Of a stretch of DNA of 64,000 nucleotides, positions 19,100 through 27,582 are shown in pieces; positions within the stretch are counted from its first letter, which is position 1, and each line of letters opens with the position of its first letter. The DNA comes from Echinicola marina (GTDB lineage Bacteria > Bacteroidota > Bacteroidia > Cytophagales > Cyclobacteriaceae). The stretch covers positions 5,535,001 to 5,599,000 of the forward strand of contig NZ_CP080025.1 in the NCBI RefSeq assembly GCF_020463795.1, given 5' to 3'. The notes under the pieces are model-generated. The model saw nothing but the letters and a program-made list of their open reading frames with translations. It did not search any database and had not been told where the DNA came from. Made by a program: the position numbers and the translations under genes.

Positions 19100-20848
19100 T
19101 TAATAGTAGGGGTTCTGAACTAATTCAGGAGATTTTGCCACCTCATCATAGGGTAAAGGCCAAAAATAGGCTGCCTTTCTGAACACATGCTTCCTGACAT
19201 CAAAGCGATTATAGGTCACATTGCTACCATTGCGCTGAACTTCCATACCTGTTTTGGTTTGATTTCCCACTTCCTCAGCAATCATCCATCTCCTCACATC
19301 CCAGAAGCGATGTCCTTCAAGGGCCAGCTCAACCCTCCTTTCATTTCGGATCACTCCCCTCATTTCTTCTTTGGTCAATCCGGAGGGCAAAGCATACGGA
19401 TCCAGTCCAGCACGCATGCGAATAGCCTCCAAAGCACTATAGACCTCTTCATCTGGTCCCAAATCCTCATTTCTCGCTTCGGCAAAGTTTAAAAGTACTT
19501 CTGCATATCTTAATAATGGTCTCGATTGCGGAACCCCAATCCACCAATTTGCCGCAGTAGCTTTGTGCAAAAACTTCTTTCCGTAGTACCCGGTTGGTGT
19601 ACCGGTAAATACAGCATCCTGCCCCTGCAGCTCTCCGTTAAAGTTACCTGTATAAATATCCACAGGGACATCTGGTGTTCCTGCATTTCTTAATGGCGTC
19701 TGATCGTATACAATTGAATTGTAAAAACGTGGATCACGACCCTCATAAGGATTATCAGGGTCGTAGCCTGAAGATGGATCTGTAATGGGTTTTCCATTGC
19801 TCATACCAAAAGCATCCACCAATTCTTGATAAGGAAAGCCTCCTCCTCCTCCTCCTCGAGATGGTGGATTGAACAGCTGTTCTCTATAATTCCCATGACC
19901 TTGCTTAATTTCAAAAAGCGTCCCTTTATAAGCTCCTTCTGAGGCAAAATCACTGGCCAAAAACAGCTTATAAAAACCAAATCCTGGCGCTGTACCATTG
20001 TCTACAAACAGATCAAACTCTTGAACAGCGATCACTGCCCTGGCCGCTTCCCAAGCCAAGCGCCACCTTGCTGGATCCTGATCCGTATATCCAACCAATT
20101 CCACCTTGTCATCGCCAAAACCACTTCCATTAAACAATGGACTGGCCGCATATAAAAGCACCCTGGCCTTTAAAGCCATACAAGAACCTGCTCCTGCCCT
20201 ACCGTGATTTCGACCAAATGGACGGTTAGGCAAATCCAGTGCTGCAGCATCACATTCAGCAACGATATATTCCACACACTCCGCATAGGTATTTCTTTGG
20301 GCAACGATTTCCTCAGGAGACTGAAACACTACATCTCCAATTAATGGCACTCCTCCATAATGCTTTAGGAGAATAGAATAATACCAAGCCCGCAAAAATC
20401 GCGCTTCGGCTTTGAGACGGGTCTTTAGACTTTCGTCCAGCGGTGCCTCAGGCAAGTGCGCCAAGAACTGGTTCACCTTTCTAATATTAGAGTAGCCTAC
20501 CCGCCATGGAGTATCATCAATAATTAAGGGATTTACAGTTCCTGTAATAAACTGGATATCTGTCGTTATTGAAGACAAAATACGAGGCTCCGCCTCATCA
20601 GTAGCGGTCTGCAGCCCCCCACTCCGAGTCCCGCCTGCACCAAAACGCCCGGGATCCTCCGAAAATCCAACACCAGTATAAATATCCATGAGAAATGACA
20701 TGGTAAATGTACTGTCTGAAAAAACGGTTTGCTCATCCAGATTTGTTGTTTGTGTCTCATCCAAAAAGCTTTGTTGGCAGGACAAAATACCAAAACACAA
20801 ACAACAAACCCCAAGTAAGATTAGGTAATTGTTTTTCATAGGGTTCAT
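19100..20848 (-). CDS. SusD/RagB-type glycan-binding lipoprotein (first gene of operon)
   Basis: This 582-residue SusD family lipoprotein has lipobox GILSC. SusD blocks are LKAEARFLRAWYYSILLKHY, then MALKARVLLYAASPLFNG, then RRVELALEGHRFWDVRRWM, ending in KSPELVQNPYY. It is unusual in having no SusC gene before it and being the first gene of the unit. The next SusC (14450-17599) is two genes downstream and already has its own SusD. ATG 20839 is an alternative start. A -7 box (20869-20876) and an operator (20855-20870) lie immediately upstream. Confidence 0.94.
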   Translation of the reverse strand: MNPMKNNYLILLGVCCLCFGILSCQQSFLDETQTTNLDEQTVFSDSTFTMSFLMDIYTGVGFSEDPGRFGAGGTRSGGLQTATDEAEPRILSSITTDIQFITGTVNPLIIDDTPWRVGYSNIRKVNQFLAHLPEAPLDESLKTRLKAEARFLRAWYYSILLKHYGGVPLIGDVVFQSPEEIVAQRNTYAECVEYIVAECDAAALDLPNRPFGRNHGRAGAGSCMALKARVLLYAASPLFNGSGFGDDKVELVGYTDQDPARWRLAWEAARAVIAVQEFDLFVDNGTAPGFGFYKLFLASDFASEGAYKGTLFEIKQGHGNYREQLFNPPSRGGGGGGFPYQELVDAFGMSNGKPITDPSSGYDPDNPYEGRDPRFYNSIVYDQTPLRNAGTPDVPVDIYTGNFNGELQGQDAVFTGTPTGYYGKKFLHKATAANWWIGVPQSRPLLRYAEVLLNFAEARNEDLGPDEEVYSALEAIRMRAGLDPYALPSGLTKEEMRGVIRNERRVELALEGHRFWDVRRWMIAEEVGNQTKTGMEVQRNGSNVTYNRFDVRKHVFRKAAYFWPLPYDEVAKSPELVQNPYY

Positions 20849-20854
20849 TGTTAA

Positions 20855-20870
20855 CTAATTCGTTTTAGCA
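20855..20870 (-). promoter_or_regulatory. LacI-type operator candidate at the SusD-operon promoter
   Basis: On the minus strand it reads TGCTAAAACGAATTAG. It begins at the last two bases of the -7 box TAGATTTG and lies 6 bp upstream of the SusD start. A bound repressor would cover the transcription start. Confidence 0.65.
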
Positions 20871-20876
20871 AATCTA
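20869..20876 (-). promoter_or_regulatory. Bacteroidota -7 box for the SusD-led operon
   Basis: The minus-strand sequence TAGATTTG fits TAnnTTTG exactly and is 20 bp upstream of the SusD ATG. No exact TTG -33 element is seen at normal spacing. The leader would be very short. Confidence 0.55.
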
Positions 20877-21274
20877 AATATGTTTAATGAAAAATACCAT
20901 AGACTCCTATATTTATTTTGATTTTTACATTAATGACAGTTATTAAACTGTTTTATTACCACATTAAAAAAATTTAATTTCATATTTTTTATTTATTATA
21001 AAAAACGATGATCTTTTTAAACAATAACCATTCACCCCTGCAAATATTATTTCACGAACCAAATTCATAGAATATGACAGCAAAATCATCATTTTTATAA
21101 AAATGGTCCAACAAACTAAAAGTGATTCATTAAAAAACAAAGCTATTATCAGTTAATAAAACGGATGACATTAATAAAATATCAAAATATTAATCATAAA
21201 ATTACAATATTATCAATAGAATAAACTGATTACATCAATAAAACTCATCAATACATTTACCAGCATATTAATAA

Positions 21275-21290
21275 GTTATTCGTTTTAGCT
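21275..21290 (-). promoter_or_regulatory. LacI-type operator candidate, lgt side
   Basis: On the minus strand it reads AGCTAAAACGAATAAC. It is 112 bp before the lgt start and about 405 bp from the promoter-proximal operator. It may be an auxiliary operator for the SusD operon, or may place lgt in the same regulon. Confidence 0.55.
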
Positions 21291-21402
21291 ATTCACAGAA
21301 ACATTGACCAGAACAACATGACAAAAAATTAAAATTATACCTTATATTACATCCTTAAATTCGTCCAAACACTGGAAATTCATCAAACAATTTACCCTCC
21401 AA

Positions 21403-22254
21403 ATGCCCTATCCTATCATTTCTCATATATTTTGGAATCCCAAAACAGAATTGTTCCATTTTCCCAATATAGGATTATCTCTGTACTGGTATGGGCTGCT
21501 TTGGGCCATTGGGCTGATATTAAGTAGACAGGTGGGACTGTATATTTTTCTCAGGGACAAACGGTACACAGAGGATTTGCCACGTCTATTTTTCTATATA
21601 GTCGTACCAGCTGTCCTAGGAGCACGACTGGGACATTTTTTATTTTATGATATCGATATCTTTCTCACCGATCCTTTAGAAATTATCACCCCTCCCTTTT
21701 CAGGCATGGCCAGCCATGGTGGTGTCGCAGGGATCATTATAGGCGTTCTTGCATTCTGCAGGATTCATCACTGGAACTATCTTTGGGTAATTGACAGACT
21801 GGCCATTGTGGCTTTAATTCCAGGTGTTACGATCAGACTTGGTAACTTGATCAATTCCGAAATCATTGGTAAACCGGCTGATTTGCCTTGGTCTTTTATC
21901 TTTGCCCGAGTTGACTTGGTTCCCAGACATCCTGCGCAACTCTACGAAGCCATTTGCTATTTGATACTCTTTTTTGTCTTTTTCTGGTTATGGAAAAACC
22001 ATTCCCAAAAATTTGGAAATGGTTTTTTTCTGGGAGGAATCCTGACTTCCCTCTGGATAGCTAGATTGGCAATTGAATTTGTAAAAGAAAACCAAGTCCC
22101 TTTCGAAAAACAACTCCCTTTGAACATGGGCCAGCTCTTGAGCGTCCCTTTCATTTTATTGGGACTCGCACTGATTTATTATTCTTTTCGAAAAGGTCCA
22201 GATCCTTATCACTCCATTATTTCCAATCAGGTTCCTGCCAATTATCTGTCCTAA
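21403..22254 (+). CDS. lgt: Prolipoprotein diacylglyceryl transferase
   Basis: Lgt is an inner-membrane enzyme that transfers diacylglycerol from phosphatidylglycerol to the lipobox cysteine of prolipoproteins. The 283-residue protein has about seven membrane segments. It keeps the essential residues as I recall them from E. coli: Y30 (YWYG), H105 in the SHGG motif, R145 and N148 in the signature IRLGNLINSE, and the late arginine in IARLAIEFVKE. All key residues being present argues for an active enzyme. It sits between two PUL operons full of lipoproteins and opposite to both, an unusual place for a housekeeping gene, so it may be a second copy. Its 3' end overlaps the convergent esterase gene by 38 bp. 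Confidence 0.95.
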   Translation: MPYPIISHIFWNPKTELFHFPNIGLSLYWYGLLWAIGLILSRQVGLYIFLRDKRYTEDLPRLFFYIVVPAVLGARLGHFLFYDIDIFLTDPLEIITPPFSGMASHGGVAGIIIGVLAFCRIHHWNYLWVIDRLAIVALIPGVTIRLGNLINSEIIGKPADLPWSFIFARVDLVPRHPAQLYEAICYLILFFVFFWLWKNHSQKFGNGFFLGGILTSLWIARLAIEFVKENQVPFEKQLPLNMGQLLSVPFILLGLALIYYSFRKGPDPYHSIISNQVPANYLS

Positions 22255-23704
22255 ATGGCACTGCAGGAATGCCTGCTTTATTTTCTAAATTAGTCACGGG
22301 GTAATTGGTGAATGCATAGCGCACTGCAACTGGTTTTTTCACCTCTTTGGAACTCAGGACAACTTGATTTCCTTCTATTACCGCTTGAGCAGGATAAAAA
22401 ACCTGGTCAGCACCTGCCACTTGGAAAAATTTGGGAGGCATCCCATCATTGGTCTGCAAGCCACTCTTTATTGATTCCGTTTTGAAGCTCACCACTGCTT
22501 TCCCTTTATCATATTCCACATCCATAAGTTGAGGACCTTGATAATCTACCTGCAATTCCCCATAATACCTGTTCAATGCCGTTCTAGCCAGTCTTTCCCC
22601 TATGGGCTTCTTGTTTTTCGGATGCAGGTCCTTTGCTTCCCCCACATCCATAGTCACCACCATTTCTGTATTGCCCAATGCTGTAACCTCTTCTTGAGCT
22701 TCCCTAAAAAATGCATAATCTGCCATTTTCGGATCTTCTATATCATAAAAGAACGGAGCCACCTGCACCATATAAAAAGGCAACTCTCCCTGAGAAAAAG
22801 CAGCTCTCCAACTCTTGATCATAGATTGGGTCAGCAGCCTGTAGCTTTCCCGCTCGTGCCTGTTGGATTCTCCTTGATACCAACAAAAACCGGAAATGGA
22901 CAAATTCTTGAAAGGATGGATAATAGCATTATAAAGCAAATAAGGTCTTGTAACCTTTTCAAAACTGAATCCCCCATCAATTTTCTCCTTAGACTTATCT
23001 GACTGTAAATAAGGCTGTAAATACACTCCGTTCAAGACAGAATCGGCCTGCAACACCTCTCGAGGAACATAAGCTTGGGCCGCTGAAGCTCCAATCCCCG
23101 TAAAAATCACTCCCACAGGAATATCCAAGTCTTCATGCAATTTACTCCCAAAATAATAAGCCACCGCAGAAAACTTACGAACAGCGGAGGAGTCACAGCT
23201 TTTCCACTCCCCATTTATGTCATCTATGGGAACATTGCTAAAATTTAATCCAGCATAAAACAACCTCAAATTGGGATGATTGGCCTTTTTGATTTCTTCC
23301 TCGGCGTTGACCGCCTCATCCATGCCAAATTGCATATTGGACTGCCCGCTGCAAATCCACACATCCCCGATCAATATATCGTCCAATTGAACGGATGTTT
23401 TATTACTGCTGATCCGTAACCAGTGCGAACTAAAATCACCTCTTTTTACCCTCGGTACGGGCAAAATCCCCAAAAACTTACCGAATGAATCAGCGACAAC
23501 TTCAACGGGGCTGCTTGCCCAGTCTGCTGTAATCCGTACTATGGCTCCTGGTTCAGCATTTCCCCACACCTTCAACAGCTTATTTTGCTGCACGACCATA
23601 TGGTCTCCCAATGGATCAGCAAAAGACAGCTCCTGGCCTTTAGCCTGCAAAGAGACCAAAAGAAGAAAACAAATAATGATGTATAAATTAAATTGTTTAT
23701 TCAT
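22217..23704 (-). CDS. Sialate O-acetylesterase-like carbohydrate esterase (SGNH)
   Basis: This secreted protein of about 495 residues has a signal peptide (ICFLLLVSLQAKGQ). It shows the sialate O-acetylesterase (DUF303/SASA) pattern: N-terminal LSFADPLGDHMVVQQ, the serine block GDVWICSGQSNMQFGM with the likely nucleophile in GQSNM, the block FCWYQGESNRHER, and DLHPKNKKPIGERLAR with the likely catalytic Asp/His. It would remove acetyl groups from sugars; in a mannosidase/rhamnosidase operon the target may be an acetylated glycan rather than sialic acid. It is the last gene of the GH38-led operon, 68 bp after GH78. The frame is open to 23728; MNKQF at 23704 gives the better signal peptide. Confidence 0.85.
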   Translation of the reverse strand: MNKQFNLYIIICFLLLVSLQAKGQELSFADPLGDHMVVQQNKLLKVWGNAEPGAIVRITADWASSPVEVVADSFGKFLGILPVPRVKRGDFSSHWLRISSNKTSVQLDDILIGDVWICSGQSNMQFGMDEAVNAEEEIKKANHPNLRLFYAGLNFSNVPIDDINGEWKSCDSSAVRKFSAVAYYFGSKLHEDLDIPVGVIFTGIGASAAQAYVPREVLQADSVLNGVYLQPYLQSDKSKEKIDGGFSFEKVTRPYLLYNAIIHPFKNLSISGFCWYQGESNRHERESYRLLTQSMIKSWRAAFSQGELPFYMVQVAPFFYDIEDPKMADYAFFREAQEEVTALGNTEMVVTMDVGEAKDLHPKNKKPIGERLARTALNRYYGELQVDYQGPQLMDVEYDKGKAVVSFKTESIKSGLQTNDGMPPKFFQVAGADQVFYPAQAVIEGNQVVLSSKEVKKPVAVRYAFTNYPVTNLENKAGIPAVPFRTDNWQEPDWK

Positions 23705-23772
23705 AGTTCCTGTTATTATGTTGCCCAATATTCCGATCTTTTCCGTTCATCCATCATTCTTCCGCAAACCAT

Positions 23773-26187
23773 TTAAAGCCGAAAGGAATTCCTGCCTTCA
23801 TTCAGCTGATATGTTTTTCCCTCCCAAATAAACATGCCGGATGTTTTGGTTGGAATTGATATATCAATTATCCACTCAGCCCCGGATTTTTGGTAGTTGA
23901 CAGCGATCTTGCCATTTGGATGAGGAATCTCTCCTCCTACATCTGAGAGATCTCCCAAATGTGGTTCAACTTTAATAGAAGAAAATCCAGGGGCATTACT
24001 GTCAATACCAAGTACCATCCTGTAAAATTCAATGTTTGGACTACTTGACCAAGCATGACATTCCGAACGGGTGTATTCTAAATTCGAATATTCTGGCCAT
24101 GTGGTCATTCCTTCATCCATACTTTTCCGCCATACATCCAACCACTGCATATAATCATTTCCAAAGCCTCCTTTTTCCAAAGCCTGAAACAGATAATACT
24201 TGAAATACAAGGTGCATTCCGTAAGTGAACTATCTGTGAGCAGGCTGTTACAAACCGCCTGCTCCTTTTCTTTATCAACCAAGCCTGTTAAAATGGCCAA
24301 TGAATTGGCGTGTTGGGAAAAGTGTTTCTTATCCTGGGTATCAGCAAATAAATTCCTCGATGAATCCCAATATTTCCTCACTATGGTCTCTTTAAGTTGT
24401 TTTGCCTTTTGCTCATATTGCTTGGCAAAAGAAGCCAAGCCCAAATGTTCTTCTAATTTGGCTGCCCACTGGAAAGCCCATAGCAGTTGCATATCGATAA
24501 TTGCCGAGCTTCCATCTGCTCCTTTAGGCGGAACACCCACTGACCAACCTTCTCCATTCGCCCAATCCACAAAATTCCAGTAAGGTGTGTTCTTCAAAGA
24601 ACCGTCGCTTTGTTGGTATTTGCTGAAAAATTCCAAGATTGCCCTGGCTCCAGAAAGCTTATCCTTGATAAAAGCTTCATCAGGCCTATACATCCAATAA
24701 TCATACAGCAAACCAATATACCATAAAGAGAAAGTAGAAATTACCTGGGTTCCTTTGGTCGGGTAACGACTCAAGGTCACTCCTTCCGGCAATCGCGAAT
24801 GGTCCATTAGTGTTAAGGCATTCCGTGCAAGACGATCATCTGTAGAATTGTAATAAGTAATCATGGCCTGAATACGGGTATCCCCAATATATTGCAGCTG
24901 CTCATAATAAGGACAATCCCAATAAGTGTCCATGGCGCAGAGCCGGGCCGTTCTCCAGCCAATCCCAAGAATTTTATCTATTTCAACATTATCAGTTTTA
25001 AACTGGGACGCTTGCTGAAATGGATAGCCCGTAAAAGTCCCATAAATATCAGAAATGGTCAATGGCTCGTCTTTAGTTTCAACTGATAATTCTATATATC
25101 GAAAGGTCCGCCAATAAAGTGTCGTAAATGATTGCCCCATTGTTCCGTTTGAAATCAAACTATCCCTACGACCATAGAAAACCTTACCCTCCACTTCATT
25201 ACGATTACTTTTTTGAGCACCATAATCGGTAAATCCATCCATTAATGTTTCTGCATATTTTATCCCGATCTTTGCGTCTTTTCCTTCCTTAAATTTCAGC
25301 GTTAAATAAGCATTTGTTAGGTAAGTTTGATCCAATAAAAGACTCACCTTAGAATGTCCTGGTATGGTGATGGCATCTTTTTCCAAAGGAAAGTCATTTG
25401 ATATTTGCATACCCTCCACTTTTCTCAAACTCGGAATCCTATCGTATTTCATTTCCATCTGCGGCAAAGTACTTGGTACCAGCATCCAACCAAATCCGTC
25501 TGAATCACCTTTAAGCTTTCCTTGCAATAAAACCGCTGCTTTGGGCCATGAACTATCATCCAAATCCGGGTCACTCCAATTCATCACTGACTTATTCATA
25601 TCGACCATTTCACCTGTACTTGCCGCAAAAATGCTTGGTGCAGGCTGATAACCTTTATCTCTGACACCTTTCCAACTCCCATCGGTATTGAGTATTTGTT
25701 CCCTTTCTGAATCACCCTGCAAAATAAAGCCCGTCCGGAAGCTGACCTGCGCTTCCGGCCTCAACTCCGACTCATTCCATACCAAGGCGGTCACATTGTT
25801 TCTACCTTGCTGAAGGTGAGGAGCTAAATCAACCGTTTCATAATTCCAAAAATATGTATCGCCACGAGCTGGCCCCAATGAGACCAATTTGCCATTCACA
25901 TAAAGTTTATATCGATTATCTGCAGAAACATGGACAATAAAATCTTCTGGGACTTGATCAAGCGCCAAGTCTTTTCTAAAATAATAAACACCATAGGCAT
26001 AGCCATCTGAACCTTGAACAGAAATCCAGTTGGCATTCCATGGCTTTTGATCATTCCCCTTATCTGAAACTTGACCAAAAGCACTGATCAAAAAAAGGTG
26101 AACAAAAACCATCCATAAGGCGATGCGCTTGCCCCCTTCCTTTCTTTTAATCACAGGGATTATCATCTGCTTACAACTCATACACAT
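23773..26187 (-). CDS. GH78-type alpha-L-rhamnosidase-like enzyme
   Basis: This 804-residue exported protein has an N-terminal sugar-binding jelly roll typical of bacterial rhamnosidases (WNANWISVQGSDGYAYGVYY, then YKLYVNGKLVSLGPARGD). An (alpha/alpha)6 barrel follows. The motif WDCPYYEQLQYIGDTR near residues 420-437 holds the acidic residues expected in the GH78 active site. A C-terminal beta-sandwich (FSSIKVEPHLGDLSDVGGEI) completes it. GH78 enzymes release terminal alpha-L-rhamnose by inversion. It is rather short for the family. The frame opens at 26187; ATG 26166 (MIIPV) is an alternative. It follows the SGNH gene by 6 bp. Confidence 0.85.
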   Translation of the reverse strand: MCMSCKQMIIPVIKRKEGGKRIALWMVFVHLFLISAFGQVSDKGNDQKPWNANWISVQGSDGYAYGVYYFRKDLALDQVPEDFIVHVSADNRYKLYVNGKLVSLGPARGDTYFWNYETVDLAPHLQQGRNNVTALVWNESELRPEAQVSFRTGFILQGDSEREQILNTDGSWKGVRDKGYQPAPSIFAASTGEMVDMNKSVMNWSDPDLDDSSWPKAAVLLQGKLKGDSDGFGWMLVPSTLPQMEMKYDRIPSLRKVEGMQISNDFPLEKDAITIPGHSKVSLLLDQTYLTNAYLTLKFKEGKDAKIGIKYAETLMDGFTDYGAQKSNRNEVEGKVFYGRRDSLISNGTMGQSFTTLYWRTFRYIELSVETKDEPLTISDIYGTFTGYPFQQASQFKTDNVEIDKILGIGWRTARLCAMDTYWDCPYYEQLQYIGDTRIQAMITYYNSTDDRLARNALTLMDHSRLPEGVTLSRYPTKGTQVISTFSLWYIGLLYDYWMYRPDEAFIKDKLSGARAILEFFSKYQQSDGSLKNTPYWNFVDWANGEGWSVGVPPKGADGSSAIIDMQLLWAFQWAAKLEEHLGLASFAKQYEQKAKQLKETIVRKYWDSSRNLFADTQDKKHFSQHANSLAILTGLVDKEKEQAVCNSLLTDSSLTECTLYFKYYLFQALEKGGFGNDYMQWLDVWRKSMDEGMTTWPEYSNLEYTRSECHAWSSSPNIEFYRMVLGIDSNAPGFSSIKVEPHLGDLSDVGGEIPHPNGKIAVNYQKSGAEWIIDISIPTKTSGMFIWEGKTYQLNEGRNSFRL

Positions 26188-26193
26188 AAAAAA

Positions 26194-27579
26194 TTATTGA
26201 ACAGGACGGATCTCAACCTTCCTTTTGAGCGGTTGATTCACCTTATAGATCACATCAGCTACGGTTTCCAACTGATCTTCATAGGTTTTGCGAATGGCTT
26301 CAAAGCGCATGGCCTCATAGGTTTCCATTTTGCTGCGGGCAAAACCATTGTCCTTAGATATCTTTCTGGCTACTTCAATCGCATGTTGGTCATCCTCGAA
26401 CATCATATCCAGGTCTTTGAACACATCATATTGCATCCAATAATATTCGCGGATTTTATTATCAATATTCCGGATGGTGTTCGCCAAATTCATCACGGTC
26501 CATGCCTGTTTGTATTGCGGTGTAGTTTTGATTGCTGCCAAGTTGATTCCTTTGGCTAGATCATTTCCAGTCCATTTGCCTATCAACTCTCCATCTATCA
26601 TCAGTTCGTAATTTTGATCACCAGATAAATTTTGAACTTGAAAAATTTCGCGGTTAAACTCTTCCATAAAAGGCACCACCTCTAATGCCAATGATTGCTT
26701 CTGCTCATTTCCCCACATTTTGGAAACTGTATCTACCGGAAATGGCAGAGACTTGGCCAAGTATTCAAAACTGAGCTTTTCCCCTTCTACTTTAAGATTG
26801 GAAATCGTCGCATTTTCTTCTTTAATGATTGAACTGCTCTCAGGATCAAGATTAATTTCAGCCACTGGAGCTTCCAAGCCTTGGGCCTTCAAAAAAAGAT
26901 AAGCCATGACCAAATGTCCTCCGTTGCCCGGATGGATCCTATCTGGGCCGGTTATGGTAAATGCAGGGTCTTCTTTTTGCCCCTTCAGATTAATCGCTTC
27001 CATTGGATAATACAAATCCACAAAATCCCAATCCTGCTTCTCTGCTTCTTCTTTCTGAAAAGCCACAATCCTTTCCATGGCTTTACTTTTTCCTGGAAAA
27101 TGATTGTTTTCATTCTCCATAGTCTCATCATAAGGAGATGAACTCATGATAATTTTTCTCAGTTTAGGTGCTGCTTTTAACTGGTCAATGATACCCTGGA
27201 AATCCTTATAGGATTTCTCCACTCGCTCATCTGCGAATTTATCGGGGTTATCCCAGTTGTATTCAAAATAACCTGTATCATTCATCCCAAAGGTGATCAC
27301 AACAGCATCAGGATCCAATGCCAAGGCATCCGACTCCAAGCGATCATTGATCTGACCAGACACATCTCCGCCAATTCCCACATTCCTGATCTCAATCCGC
27401 CGATCTGGAAAATGTGTCATATAATACAGCCAGATATAAGTTTCATAATATCCCGCTTCTGTAATGCTGTTTCCCACAAAGGCCACTTTATCTCCTTTAG
27501 AAAAAGGTTTGATGGACTGGGACATGGCTATGCTCGCGACAAGAAATGTCGCTATCGTTAAGGAAAATATTTTTTTCAT
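26194..27579 (-). CDS. Secreted SGNH/GDSL hydrolase
   Basis: This 461-residue protein has a signal peptide (FLVASIAMSQ). SGNH blocks are present: block I VAFVGNSITEAG with Ser38 as nucleophile, block II NVGIGGDVSGQ with the oxyanion glycine, block III TFGMNDTGYF with the oxyanion Asn, and block V GPDRIHPGNGGH with the catalytic Asp/His. The C-terminal 200 residues form an extra domain often seen in Bacteroidota GDSL proteins of this length. It is probably a carbohydrate deacylase. It lies 3 bp after GH92 and 6 bp before GH78, so it belongs to the operon. Confidence 0.87.
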   Translation of the reverse strand: MKKIFSLTIATFLVASIAMSQSIKPFSKGDKVAFVGNSITEAGYYETYIWLYYMTHFPDRRIEIRNVGIGGDVSGQINDRLESDALALDPDAVVITFGMNDTGYFEYNWDNPDKFADERVEKSYKDFQGIIDQLKAAPKLRKIIMSSSPYDETMENENNHFPGKSKAMERIVAFQKEEAEKQDWDFVDLYYPMEAINLKGQKEDPAFTITGPDRIHPGNGGHLVMAYLFLKAQGLEAPVAEINLDPESSSIIKEENATISNLKVEGEKLSFEYLAKSLPFPVDTVSKMWGNEQKQSLALEVVPFMEEFNREIFQVQNLSGDQNYELMIDGELIGKWTGNDLAKGINLAAIKTTPQYKQAWTVMNLANTIRNIDNKIREYYWMQYDVFKDLDMMFEDDQHAIEVARKISKDNGFARSKMETYEAMRFEAIRKTYEDQLETVADVIYKVNQPLKRKVEIRPVQ

Positions 27580-27582
27580 GGT

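Larger units (their letters stand above)
20849..21402. other. Divergent regulatory region between SusD and lgt
   Basis: This 554-bp very AT-rich gap lies between the minus-strand SusD operon and plus-strand lgt. It holds two LacI-type operators 405 bp apart (20855 and 21275), a spacing that could allow looping. It also holds the SusD promoter. No convincing ORF or clear lgt promoter was recognised. Confidence 0.5.
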
